This document shows positions 50,156 to 58,827 of a stretch of 64,000 nucleotides of DNA, one piece after another. Made by a program: the position numbers and the translations under genes. This DNA is from Streptomyces sp. RPA4-2 (GTDB lineage Bacteria > Actinomycetota > Actinomycetes > Streptomycetales > Streptomycetaceae). The stretch is from positions 496,001-560,000 of the forward strand of contig NZ_CP050975.2 in NCBI RefSeq assembly GCF_012273515.2, read 5' to 3'. The notes beneath the pieces were generated by a model. That model was not told the DNA's origin. It searched no databases and saw nothing but the letters and a program-made list of their open reading frames with translations. Every line of letters starts with the position of its first letter. The first letter of the stretch is position 1.

Positions 50156-51739
50156 ATGTGTTGCTCAATGGAACGTATACGTCAGGAGCGGGCCCTGGAC
50201 CGCAGCCGCCCGCGCCGCGACGTCCTGCGCCTGGCCGGCCTGGTCCTGCCGGCTCTCACCGCGCCCCCGTTGCTGGCGGGATGCGGAGCCGATCCCGCGA
50301 GCGGCGCGGGCAACGTCCTGCGGGTGTCGCAGCCCGGGGACCCCGTGACCATGGACCCGCAGAAGCAGGGCGACATGGTGTCGATGAACGCCCTGATCAA
50401 CATGTTCGACACCCTGACCACCCGGGGCCGCGACAACAAGCTGCACCCGCGGCTCGCGCTGTCCTGGACCGCACGTGACGAGCGCACCTGGCGCTTCACC
50501 CTGCGCCCCGGTGTGAGGTTCCACAACGGTGAGGTCTGCGATGCCGCGGCGGTGAAGTTCTCCATCGAGCGGCTGCTCGATCCCAGGACCAAGTCACCGA
50601 TCGTCGAACTGCGTTACGTGAAGAGCGTCTCCGTCGTCGACCGGCTCACCGTGGACGTCCACACCACGCTGCACGACCCGATCCTGCCGGACAAGCTCTC
50701 CCTCTTCGGCGGGGTGGTCGTCCCGCCGCGCTATCTGGCCGAGGCCGGGGACCAGGGGTTCGCCTCTCACCCGGTCGGCACCGGGCCTTTCACCTTCGTC
50801 CGCTGGCAGCGTGACCACGAACTGCGTATGCGCGCCTACCCTGATCACTGGGCCGGCCGCCCGCATGTCGACGAACTGGTCTTCAGCCCGGCGCCCAACG
50901 CCTCGTCCTCGCTGGCCGCCCTGCAGAGCGGCGGGGTCGATCTCGTGGCGGGACTCACCCCCGACGCGGCCCAGCAACTCCAGGGCTACACGGGCGTCAC
51001 CCTGGACGGGTTCAGCGGGATCCGCACCTCGTACCTCTCCCTCAACACGCTGGACAAGGGACCGCTCAGCGACCGACGCGTGAGGCAGGCGCTCAACCAC
51101 GCCGTCGACGTACCGCTGTTGATCAAAGCGGTCCTCGGCGGCAAGGCACGCGAGGTGCCCGCGATGATCCCGCGCGGCGCCTTCGGCTTCGACCCGTCCG
51201 TCAAGCCGTTCACGCGCTCGGTGCGGACGGCACGCGAACTGCTCGCCGCGGCCGGCTACCCCGACGGCTTCAGCACCACGCTCACCGCCTCCAACATCGA
51301 CTCCAATGTCGCCGAGGCGCTGTCCGGACTCCTCGCCAAGGCGGGCGTGCGCGCACGGGTCGACCTCCTCGACCCCGGTACGTACTCCAGCCGGCTCACC
51401 TCCGCCAACCACGCGGCGCTCGGCCCGATGTATCTCGCCGCGAGCACCATCTGGACGCTGGACGGCGAGAGCATGATCCAGTCGAACGTGCGCAGCGACC
51501 GCCGGCAGAGCCGCTGGCACTCCAAGGAGGCGGACCGGCTCGTAGACATCGAGGAACTGTCCGTGGACCCGGCGGAGCGCACGAAGGCCTTCTCCGACCT
51601 GCAACGGCTGATGCAACGGGAGGCGCCCTTCGTCTTCCTCTACCAGCTCGACAACATCTACGCCCGCAACCGGAGCCCCCGCTGGAAACCGGGCCCCGCC
51701 GGCGTCCTGGCCATGGCGAGCGCGGAGGTCTCCCGATGA
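50156..51739 (+). CDS. ABC importer substrate-binding lipoprotein, peptide/nickel (SBP_bac_5) family
   Basis: 527 residues from ATG 50156 (ATG 50168 is equally possible). A twin-arginine lipoprotein signal is visible: RSRPRRDVLRLAG, hydrophobic stretch, and lipobox LLAGC, so it is exported folded and anchored by lipid. The SBP_bac_5 domain shows TWRFTLRPGVRFHNGEVCDA and SHPVGTGPFTFVRW. The family binds di/oligopeptides, opines, nickel or oligosaccharides. In this cluster a murein peptide is attractive but not shown. First gene of a tightly coupled five-gene operon. Confidence 0.9.
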   Translation: MCCSMERIRQERALDRSRPRRDVLRLAGLVLPALTAPPLLAGCGADPASGAGNVLRVSQPGDPVTMDPQKQGDMVSMNALINMFDTLTTRGRDNKLHPRLALSWTARDERTWRFTLRPGVRFHNGEVCDAAAVKFSIERLLDPRTKSPIVELRYVKSVSVVDRLTVDVHTTLHDPILPDKLSLFGGVVVPPRYLAEAGDQGFASHPVGTGPFTFVRWQRDHELRMRAYPDHWAGRPHVDELVFSPAPNASSSLAALQSGGVDLVAGLTPDAAQQLQGYTGVTLDGFSGIRTSYLSLNTLDKGPLSDRRVRQALNHAVDVPLLIKAVLGGKAREVPAMIPRGAFGFDPSVKPFTRSVRTARELLAAAGYPDGFSTTLTASNIDSNVAEALSGLLAKAGVRARVDLLDPGTYSSRLTSANHAALGPMYLAASTIWTLDGESMIQSNVRSDRRQSRWHSKEADRLVDIEELSVDPAERTKAFSDLQRLMQREAPFVFLYQLDNIYARNRSPRWKPGPAGVLAMASAEVSR

Positions 51740-52746
51740 CCGAACTCTCCCTCCGGCAGCCGCCGCACGCCACCCACGACGGCGGGCCACCACGCCCCCG
51801 GACCCGCGACCGGGACGCGGTACGGCTGCTGCGCACCGTCCTCGTCCGGCTCGGCACCGCCCTGCTCGTCCTGCTCTGCGCGGCGACCGTGTCCTTCTTC
51901 CTGGTCCGGCTCTCCGGGGACCCCGTCAAACTGCTGCTCCCGCCGGACGCGACCGCCCAGCAGGAAGCCGTACTGCGGGGCTCGCTGGGACTCGACCGGC
52001 CGCTGTTCACCCAGTACGTCGATTTCCTCTGGGGGCTGCCCCGCCTCGACTTCGGCAACTCCCTCTTCTACAACGAGCCCGTGCGCACCGTGCTCGCCGA
52101 CCGGCTCCCCGCCACCCTCCAACTCGCCGCGGCCGCGCTGGTGGTGACCCTCGTCATCGCGATCCCCGCGGGCATCTTCGCCGCGATGCGACGCGGCCGG
52201 CCCTCCGACCGGGGCGTGATGACCATGGTGCTGCTCGGGCAGTCCACCCCGCCGTTCTGGGTCGGCATCCTGCTGATCCTGGTCTTCGCCGTCGGCCTGC
52301 ACGCCCTTCCCGCCTCCGGCTACGGCACGTTCGCGCATCTCGTCCTGCCGGCGATCACCCTCGCGGTCTACTCCGTCGCCGTCGTCGCGCGGCTGCTGCG
52401 CTCCTCGCTGATCGACGTGCTGTCCTCCGATCACATCCGTACCGCGCGCGCCAAGGGCTTCGGACCGCTCAAGGTGGTGCTCACCCACGGCCTGCGCAAC
52501 GCGTCCCTGCCGGTGGTGACCGTGGTCGGTCTGGAGGTCGGCAGCCTGCTGGGCGGCGCGATCCTGACCGAACAGGTCTTCTCCTGGCCCGGCGTCGGAC
52601 AGCTGACGATCGAGGCCATCTCGCACCGCGACTTCCCGCTCGTCCAGGCCACCGTGCTGCTGTTCGCCGCGACCTTCGTCGTGGTGAACCTGCTGGTCGA
52701 CCTCTCCTACAGCTTCCTCGACCCGAGGGTGAGGACGTCCCGATGA
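51736..52746 (+). CDS. ABC importer permease (DppB type)
   Basis: 336 residues, about six transmembrane helices. The first subunit type is shown by the N-terminal ATVSFFLVRLSGDPVKLLLP segment, the long external loop, and the EAA-type loop RTARAKGFGPLKVVLTHGLR contacting the ATPase. The ATG overlaps the lipoprotein stop (ATGA). It forms the channel with the next permease. Confidence 0.93.
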   Translation: MTELSLRQPPHATHDGGPPRPRTRDRDAVRLLRTVLVRLGTALLVLLCAATVSFFLVRLSGDPVKLLLPPDATAQQEAVLRGSLGLDRPLFTQYVDFLWGLPRLDFGNSLFYNEPVRTVLADRLPATLQLAAAALVVTLVIAIPAGIFAAMRRGRPSDRGVMTMVLLGQSTPPFWVGILLILVFAVGLHALPASGYGTFAHLVLPAITLAVYSVAVVARLLRSSLIDVLSSDHIRTARAKGFGPLKVVLTHGLRNASLPVVTVVGLEVGSLLGGAILTEQVFSWPGVGQLTIEAISHRDFPLVQATVLLFAATFVVVNLLVDLSYSFLDPRVRTSR

Positions 52747-53651
52747 CCGTCACACCACCGTCCGTCGCCGCACCGGCGGCCATGGCGGGACGCGGCCCAC
52801 GCGCCGCCGCCCTGCGGACCCTGCTCCGCAACAGGCTCGCCGTCGCCGCGCTCGCCGTCCTCGCGATCATGCTGGTCTTCGCGCTCTTCGCACCGCTGAT
52901 CGCCCCGTACGACCCCAACGCGCAGGACCTGCTCATGCGGTTGCGGCCTCCCGCCTGGCAGTCCGGCGGCAGCGGCGCCCACCCGCTCGGGACCGACCAG
53001 CTCGGCCGCGACCTGCTCTCCCGCGTCGTCTACGGCACGCGTGTCTCTCTCCTGGTCGGTGCGGGCGCCGCGCTGCTCGCCGGAGTGATCGGCACCGCGG
53101 TCGGCCTCGCCTCCGGCTACTTCGGCGGCTGGCCCGACCGGGTCCTCATGCGGCTCGCCGACGTCCAACTCGCCTTCCCCGCCATCCTGTTGGCTCTGGC
53201 CATCGTGGGCTTCCTCGGTTCCGGACTCTGGTACGTGATCCTCGTCCTCGGCTTCACCGGCTGGGTGTCCTACGCCCGCGTCGTGCGCTCCGAGGTGATG
53301 TCGCTGCGCTCACGTGACTTCGTCACCGAGGCACGCGCCATCGGTGTCACCGACAGCGTCATCATGCGGCGCCACCTGCTGCCCAACGTCATGGCCCCCC
53401 TCGCCACCATCGCCACCCTGCACGTCGCCGCCGCCATCGTGGCCGAGGCGTCCCTGAGCTACCTCGGACTCGGTGTGCCCAGGGAAACGGTCACCTGGGG
53501 CTCGATGCTCGCCGACGGCCAGCTCTACCTCGGCACCTCCTGGTGGGTCGCGGTGTTCCCCGGCATCGCCCTGATGATCACCTCACTCGCCGTCAACATC
53601 ACCGGCGACGCCCTGCGCGACGTCGCGGACCCGAAGGCGTACCGCCCATGA
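52743..53651 (+). CDS. ABC importer permease (DppC type)
   Basis: 302 residues, six transmembrane helices. The DppC mark LGTDQLGRDLLSRVVYGTRV is near residues 80-99 and the EAA loop is TEARAIGVTDSVIMRRHLLP. The ATGA overlap with the DppB-type gene and the same overlap downstream indicate coupled translation. Confidence 0.93.
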   Translation: MTVTPPSVAAPAAMAGRGPRAAALRTLLRNRLAVAALAVLAIMLVFALFAPLIAPYDPNAQDLLMRLRPPAWQSGGSGAHPLGTDQLGRDLLSRVVYGTRVSLLVGAGAALLAGVIGTAVGLASGYFGGWPDRVLMRLADVQLAFPAILLALAIVGFLGSGLWYVILVLGFTGWVSYARVVRSEVMSLRSRDFVTEARAIGVTDSVIMRRHLLPNVMAPLATIATLHVAAAIVAEASLSYLGLGVPRETVTWGSMLADGQLYLGTSWWVAVFPGIALMITSLAVNITGDALRDVADPKAYRP

Positions 53652-54490
53652 CAACCGACCGCGTCACACCCGCCCGCACCACACCCACCCGCACCACACC
53701 CGTCCTCGAAATCGACGGCCTGAGCGTCGACTTCCGCCTCGACGCCTCCACCGTGCACGCCGTCCAGAGCGTCAGCCTCCAGGTCGGCGCCGGCGAGACG
53801 CTCGCCGTCGTGGGCGAGTCCGGCAGCGGCAAGACGGCCACCGCGCTGTCCGTGCTGCGCCTCAACCCCGCACCACCGTGCGTCTACACGGGCGGTGAGA
53901 TCCGCTTCGAGGGCCGCGACCTGCTCGCCGTGAGCGAGAAGGAACTGTGCGCGATCCGCGGCCACGACATCGCCATGGTCTTCCAGGATCCGATGACCAG
54001 CCTCGACCCTCTCCAGCGGGTCGGCACCCAGGTCGCCGAGGTACTGCGACACCATCGCGGTGTCTCCCGCGCCGAGGCCGCGGCAGCGGCGCTCGCCGCA
54101 CTGGACGAGGTCGGCATCCCCGACCCCGAACGCCGCTACCGGCAGTACCCGCACGAACTCTCGGGCGGACTGCGCCAGCGCGTGATGATCGCGACGGCAC
54201 TGGTGGGGCGGCCCCGCGTCCTCATCGCCGACGAGCCGACCACCGCGCTCGACGTCACCGTGCAACGCCAGATCCTGGATCTGCTCGTCGCACTCCAGAA
54301 ACGGCACGGCATGGCCGTCGTACTGATCACCCACGACCTCGGAGTGGTCGCCGAGACGGCCGACCGGGTCGTGGTCATGAACGCGGGCCGGGTCGTGGAG
54401 AGCGGTGACGTCATGGACGTCTTCGACCACCCCGCCGAGGACTACACGCGTCGGCTCCTGGACGCGACCCCACGATTGGAGTCGGCATGA
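53648..54490 (+). CDS. ABC importer ATP-binding protein (DppD type)
   Basis: 280 residues. Walker A GESGSGKT, signature [10 protein letters not shown] and Walker [13 protein letters not shown] are intact. A 15-base repeat codes for RTTPTRTTP near the N-terminus. ATG 53648 overlaps the permease stop (ATGA); a longer open frame is a shadow of that gene. It hydrolyses ATP to drive import together with the DppF-type subunit. Confidence 0.93.
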   Translation: MTTDRVTPARTTPTRTTPVLEIDGLSVDFRLDASTVHAVQSVSLQVGAGETLAVVGESGSGKTATALSVLRLNPAPPCVYTGGEIRFEGRDLLAVSEKELCAIRGHDIAMVFQDPMTSLDPLQRVGTQVAEVLRHHRGVSRAEAAAAALAALDEVGIPDPERRYRQYPHELSGGLRQRVMIATALVGRPRVLIADEPTTALDVTVQRQILDLLVALQKRHGMAVVLITHDLGVVAETADRVVVMNAGRVVESGDVMDVFDHPAEDYTRRLLDATPRLESA

Positions 54491-55299
54491 CGCTGCTCGA
54501 ACTGGACCACCTGCGCAAGGAGTTCGGTGGCAAGCCCCCGCATGTGGCCGTCGACGACGTGTCCCTGACCGTTGCCGAGGGGCAGACCCTGGCCCTGGTC
54601 GGGGAATCGGGCTGCGGCAAGACCACCCTGACCCGGCTGCTCCTGCGGCTGCTGGAGCCGACCGCCGGGAGTGTGCGGTTCGACGGACAGGATCTCGGGG
54701 CCCTCTCTCCGGCCCGGCTTCGCTCCGTGCGGCGTCAGATGCAGGTCGTGCTGCAGGACCCGTACTCCAGCATGAACCCGCGCATGCGGATCACCGACAT
54801 CGTCGCCGAGCCGCTGGTCACCCATGACCCTCAGGCCCGTGGCCGGCGCGGCAGGGCCCGCACCCGCGAACGCGTCGGCGAGCTGCTGGAGTCGGTGGGG
54901 CTGCCGGCCGGGATCCAGGACCGCTACCCGCACGAGTTCTCCGGCGGCCAGCGCCAGCGCGTCTCCATCGCCCGCGCCCTCGCCCTCGAACCCCGCCTCG
55001 TCGTGCTCGACGAACCCACCAGCGCACTCGACGTCTCCGTCCAGGCCCAGGTTCTCGACCTGCTGGCGGACCTGCAACGGCGCCTCGGGCTCACCTACGT
55101 CCTCGTCTCGCACAACCTCGCCGTCGTCCGGCAGGTGGCCGACCGGGTCGCCGTGATGCGGCAGGGCCGACTGGTGGAGGTGGGCGACGCGGCCGACGTC
55201 TTCCGCGATCCGCAGCACCCTTACACCCGGCAGTTGCTGGACGCCGTTCCCCTGCCCGACCCGCGCCGCGCCCGCCGCGCCCGTACGGAGGCGGTCTAG
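54487..55299 (+). CDS. ABC importer ATP-binding protein (DppF type)
   Basis: 270 residues with Walker [10 protein letters not shown], signature FSGGQRQRV and Walker [13 protein letters not shown], and a DppF-like C-terminus ([20 protein letters not shown]). ATG overlaps the previous stop. The stop TAG (55297-55299) shares the palindrome CTAG with the stop of the convergent ROK gene. Confidence 0.93.
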   Translation: MTLLELDHLRKEFGGKPPHVAVDDVSLTVAEGQTLALVGESGCGKTTLTRLLLRLLEPTAGSVRFDGQDLGALSPARLRSVRRQMQVVLQDPYSSMNPRMRITDIVAEPLVTHDPQARGRRGRARTRERVGELLESVGLPAGIQDRYPHEFSGGQRQRVSIARALALEPRLVVLDEPTSALDVSVQAQVLDLLADLQRRLGLTYVLVSHNLAVVRQVADRVAVMRQGRLVEVGDAADVFRDPQHPYTRQLLDAVPLPDPRRARRARTEAV

Positions 55300-56255
55300 A
55301 GGTGGGACAGCACCAGACCGGCGCCGCCCAACAGGGCGACGTCGTCCACGGCCGCCCCGCTCACCGACACCTGCGGCAACTCGGCCCCCGCCGAAGCGAC
55401 ATCGGAGCGCAGCCGCTCCTCGATGAGGGTGCGGAACCGTTCACCGCCCTCGCGTGCCTCACCGTGCAGGACGAACAACCCGGGCGCGAACAACTGCTGG
55501 ATGTTGACCAGGCCCAGGGCCACGTTCTCGGCGTACTCCGCGACCGTCCGGCGTGCCGCTTCGTCGTCGCGCTCCACCAGCGCGGCGAGCGAGACGCCGT
55601 CGCCGAGGCCCGCGGCACACGCGCGGGCCCGCAGCCAACGGGTGGTGGCCACCGTCTTCCAGCATCCACGGCCGCCGCAGGTGCACGCGTCGCCACTGGC
55701 CGCCACCGTCATATGGGCGCCGCTGCGGCCCCCGGCCGGGGCGAGCACCTCACCGTCGTACAGGATGCCGACCCCCAGCACCTCACCGGTCGACACCGAC
55801 GCGAACGTCCGGCGTCCGCGCCCGGCCCCGAACCAGCGGTCGCCGAGCACCTGCAGCCTGGCCCGGTGTTCGACGCGCACCGGCACACCTGTCAGCGCGC
55901 CGAGCCGCGCGGTCACGGGATAACCGTGCAGCGCCGGCACGTCGTTGACCTCGTTGATCAGGCCGGTGCCGGGGTCGACGAGCCCGGCGGCCGCCACACC
56001 CACCCCGACCAGGTCGTGTCCGTCGAAGGCTCCGGCGGCCAGCGCGAGCGCCGCGTCGATGTCGGCGGGCCGAGCCGTCGTCGCGTCGTACGACGCCTCG
56101 GCCCGCCGCACCACTGTGCCGGACATGCTCAGCACGGCCGCCCTGACCCGTCCGGGCACCAGTTCCACCCCACCGAGCATCCGTGGCGAGCGGGGCGCGA
56201 CCGGCCCCGGCGCCGGCTCGGGAACCAACCGCAACGGAAAACGTTCATGGACCAT
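55296..56255 (-). CDS. Degenerate ROK-family protein, probably a non-catalytic sugar sensor
   Basis: 319 residues. The ROK zinc site is intact (His181, CTCGGRGC with Cys191, 193 and 198). The N-terminal phosphate motif DxGGT is replaced by VELVPGR. The catalytic VENDAN is VEHRAR at 128-133, so the general-base Asp is lost. There is no helix-turn-helix at the N-terminus, where ROK repressors carry one. Kinase activity is therefore unlikely; ligand binding may remain. ATG 56255 has no good ribosome site. It is convergent with the ABC operon and divergent from the creatininase gene. Confidence 0.75.
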   Translation of the reverse strand: MVHERFPLRLVPEPAPGPVAPRSPRMLGGVELVPGRVRAAVLSMSGTVVRRAEASYDATTARPADIDAALALAAGAFDGHDLVGVGVAAAGLVDPGTGLINEVNDVPALHGYPVTARLGALTGVPVRVEHRARLQVLGDRWFGAGRGRRTFASVSTGEVLGVGILYDGEVLAPAGGRSGAHMTVAASGDACTCGGRGCWKTVATTRWLRARACAAGLGDGVSLAALVERDDEAARRTVAEYAENVALGLVNIQQLFAPGLFVLHGEAREGGERFRTLIEERLRSDVASAGAELPQVSVSGAAVDDVALLGGAGLVLSHL

Positions 56256-56296
56256 GCGCCGACTCTGCCACGGCAGGGTTTCAGGGAGATAGCGCT

Positions 56297-57088
56297 GTGA
56301 GAGATCTGACCGAGCTGACCTGGCACGAAGTACGCGAAGCGGGCACGCGCGCGATCGCGCTGCTGCCCATCGGATCGCAGGAACAGCACGCCGCCCACCT
56401 GCCCATGGGCACCGACACCCTCCTCGCGGAGGCCGTACTCGACCGTGCGGCCGCGCTGCTCGCCGAGGACCCGGCCGGGTCCGAGCTGATCCGGCTGCCC
56501 GCACTGCCCTTCGGACACAGCCCGCACCACCTGTTCGCAGCCGCCGTCTCGCTGTCCGCCGCGACGCTGGGCGCCGTGCTCGACGATGTCCTCGACTCCC
56601 TGGTCACCAGCGGATACCGGCGGATCATGGTCGTCAACGGCCACGGCGGCAACGACGAGATCATGCGGCTCGCCGTGAAGCGCTTCGCGCTGCGCGCCGA
56701 CGTCACCGTCGCCGCCTGCTCGTACTGGACGATCACGGCAGGGGACGGCGGAGCCGACGACGGCAGGCCCGAGGTCACCCCGGGACACGCTTACTGGTTC
56801 GAGACCTCCCTGATGCTCGCGGCCCACCCCGGCCTCGTCCGCACCCCGGTCGCGCCCCGGGCCCCGGTCGAGCCCCCACCCCTTTTCGACAACCCGCCGT
56901 ATCCAGGCCTGACCGTGGAGCGCCACGGCGAGTGGGCGCGGGTCGGCGGATCGACGGACGACGCCTCCGGCGCCGACGCCCCGTCGGGGCGCCGGCTACT
57001 GGGCGACAGGGCCCGGGGACTCGCCCTGGCGATCCGTGCGTTCGACGCGGCCACCATCCGAACCGAGGAGAAGAATGAAGATCACTGA
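56297..57088 (+). CDS. Creatininase-family metal-dependent amidohydrolase
   Basis: 263 residues. The family metal motif GSQEQHAAHLPMGTD (Glu29, His31, Asp40) and NGHGGNDE (His116) are complete. A late Glu (YWFETSLML) could be another ligand. The family hydrolyses cyclic amides and related bonds: creatinine, formylated pyrimidines, cyclic inositol intermediates, and peptides in MftE. Substrate unknown here; a lactam or cyclic muropeptide product is a speculation. GTG 56297 follows GGGAG. Its end overlaps the next gene by 14 bases. Confidence 0.82.
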   Translation: MRDLTELTWHEVREAGTRAIALLPIGSQEQHAAHLPMGTDTLLAEAVLDRAAALLAEDPAGSELIRLPALPFGHSPHHLFAAAVSLSAATLGAVLDDVLDSLVTSGYRRIMVVNGHGGNDEIMRLAVKRFALRADVTVAACSYWTITAGDGGADDGRPEVTPGHAYWFETSLMLAAHPGLVRTPVAPRAPVEPPPLFDNPPYPGLTVERHGEWARVGGSTDDASGADAPSGRRLLGDRARGLALAIRAFDAATIRTEEKNEDH

Positions 57089-58202
57089 CGTCGACGTATG
57101 GGTGGTCAACCTGCCCCTGGTCAATCCGTTCACCAGCTCGTTCGAGACCAAGACCGGGGAGACCCGCACGGTCGTGCGCATCCGTACCGACGACGGTGTC
57201 GAGGGCTGGGGCGAGACGATGTGGGGCCGGCCCGTCGCGGCGATCGTCCGGGCGATCGCCGACGATCTGATCGGCACCAGCCCGTTCGCCCTGGAGAGCT
57301 TCCACCGCAAGCAGCACATGGTGCCCTTCTTCCACGGCTACCTCGGATACGCGGCGATCGCCGCGCTCGACGTGGCCTGTTGGGACGCCATGGGCAAGGC
57401 GACCGGACAGTCCGTCACCGACCTGCTGGGCGGGCCCGTCCGGGACGAGGTCCCCATCACGGCCCTGGTGACCCGCGCCGACGCACCCGGCGCGCGTGCC
57501 GACACGCTTCCTGGACAACTCGCCGACCACGCGGCGCGGGTGGTCGGCGAAGGCGGGTTCGGCGCTGTCAAATTGAAGGGCAGCACCGACGTGGCGGGCG
57601 ACGTCGCCGTCATGCGGGCACTGCGCTCCGCGCTGCCCGAGGTGAACCTTCGGGTGGACCCCAACGCGGCCTGGTCCGTGCCCGATTCGATACGCGCCGG
57701 GATCGCCCTCGAGGAGCTGGACCTCGAATACCTGGAGGACCCTTGTGTCGGTATCGACGGCATGAGCCAGGTGCGGGCGAAGGTGCGGATACCGCTGTGC
57801 ACCAACATGTGTGTCGTACGGTTCGAGGACTTCGCCCCCGCCATGCGGCTGAACGCGGTCGACGTCATCCACGGTGACGTCTACAAGTGGGGCGGCATCG
57901 CCGCAACCAAGGCACTCGCGGCCCACTGCGAGACGTTCGGGCTCGGCATGAATCTGCACAGCGGCGGTGAGTTGGGCATCGCGACGGCCGCGCATCTCGC
58001 CGTCGTCGCCAGCACACCCGTGCTCTCCCGCGCGATCGACAGCATGTACTACCTGCACGCCGACGACATCATCGAACCCCTGCATCTCGAGGGCGGCCGC
58101 CTGCGGGTGCCGACAGGCCCCGGTCTGGGAGTGAACGTGGACGAGGAGAAACTGCGCCACTTCGCCGGGGTCAACGAGCGGGAAGGCGATCTGACCGGAT
58201 GA
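57075..58202 (+). CDS. Enolase-superfamily enzyme, glucarate-dehydratase/mandelate-racemase-like
   Basis: 375 residues. Catalytic KxK at Lys166/Lys168 (VKLKGS), metal ligands Asp195 (RVDPNAAW) and Glu221 (EDPCVG), and a probable Asp268-His295 dyad (IHGDVYKWGG; NLHSGGELG) whose spacing matches glucarate dehydratase. The superfamily abstracts an alpha proton from a carboxylate, giving acid-sugar dehydration or racemisation; L-Ala-D/L-Glu epimerases of murein peptide recycling are a sister branch with a different lysine arrangement. ATG 57075 follows GAGGAGAAG. Coupled to creatininase and RidA genes. Confidence 0.82.
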   Translation: MKITDVDVWVVNLPLVNPFTSSFETKTGETRTVVRIRTDDGVEGWGETMWGRPVAAIVRAIADDLIGTSPFALESFHRKQHMVPFFHGYLGYAAIAALDVACWDAMGKATGQSVTDLLGGPVRDEVPITALVTRADAPGARADTLPGQLADHAARVVGEGGFGAVKLKGSTDVAGDVAVMRALRSALPEVNLRVDPNAAWSVPDSIRAGIALEELDLEYLEDPCVGIDGMSQVRAKVRIPLCTNMCVVRFEDFAPAMRLNAVDVIHGDVYKWGGIAATKALAAHCETFGLGMNLHSGGELGIATAAHLAVVASTPVLSRAIDSMYYLHADDIIEPLHLEGGRLRVPTGPGLGVNVDEEKLRHFAGVNEREGDLTG

Positions 58203-58579
58203 GGAAGGAAGCGGTACACACGGGCGCCGCGCCCCGGCCGGCCGGAGCGTACAGCCAGGGCGTGGTCGCCGGCGGTTTCCTCCACACCGCCGGCTTCGGT
58301 CCCCAGGACCCGCGTACCGGGACGGCGCCCGAGGGCGTGGCGGACCAGACCCGGCAGGTGCTCCGGAACATTCGGGCGGTACTGGCGGAGCGGGGGCTGA
58401 GCCTGGCCGACGTCGTCAAGGTGACCGTTCATCTGCAGGAACTGCGGCGTGACTTCGCCGAGTTCGACGCCGCCTACCGGCCGTTCTTCGCCGAGCCCCA
58501 CCCGGTCCGTACGACGGTCGGCTCGGACCTGATGAACATTCTCGTGGAGATCGACGTGGTCGCCGTCCTCCCCGACTGA
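58199..58579 (+). CDS. ridA: RidA-family (YjgF) enamine/imine deaminase
   Basis: 126 residues of the RidA trimer family. N-terminal substrate-loop AGAYSQGVVAGGFLHTAGFG and late RTTVGSDLMNILVEIDVVAV are typical; the catalytic arginine is replaced in position by PVRTTV, whose Arg is the usual one. RidA hydrolyses reactive enamine intermediates formed by pyridoxal-type enzymes. ATG overlaps the previous stop (ATGA). In this operon it may clear an enamine or imine intermediate made by the enolase-superfamily enzyme's pathway. Confidence 0.9.
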   Translation: MRKEAVHTGAAPRPAGAYSQGVVAGGFLHTAGFGPQDPRTGTAPEGVADQTRQVLRNIRAVLAERGLSLADVVKVTVHLQELRRDFAEFDAAYRPFFAEPHPVRTTVGSDLMNILVEIDVVAVLPD

Positions 58580-58613
58580 CGGGCAGTCCCGCGGGGTGGG
58601 GTATGGCGTGGGG

Positions 58614-58652
58614 ACGGGTGGCCGGGACCGCATGAGCGGCCCGGCCACCCGT
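58614..58652 (+). terminator. Terminator after ridA
   Basis: ACGGGTGGCCGGG (58614-58626) and its perfect inverse (58640-58652) form a 13-bp stem; CCGC/GCGG in the loop can extend it. It marks the end of the 41-58.6 kb cluster. The rest of the 58580-58827 gap shows no gene. Confidence 0.75.
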
Positions 58653-58827
58653 GGACGGAGCGTCAGATCGGCCGAAGACCCGGGCCGTCCCGTCGCCATG
58701 ACGGACGAACTACCGCGGCTCACCGACCTCGTGGAGGCGTCCTCGCCGTCCGGCCGGTGAGCGTCCCGCCACCGCACAGCCCGAGTCCTGGCACGGTCGG
58801 TCGCCAAGGCTCGTGGAAGCCGTGACG

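Noticed and set aside
56297..57088. MftE, mycofactocin creatininase
   Set aside because: No mftA, mftB or mftC genes nearby; the creatininase motif alone does not support it.
58699..58761. 20-codon frame MTDELPRLTDLVEASSPSGR after the ridA terminator
   Set aside because: No ribosome site or homology cue; too short to support.
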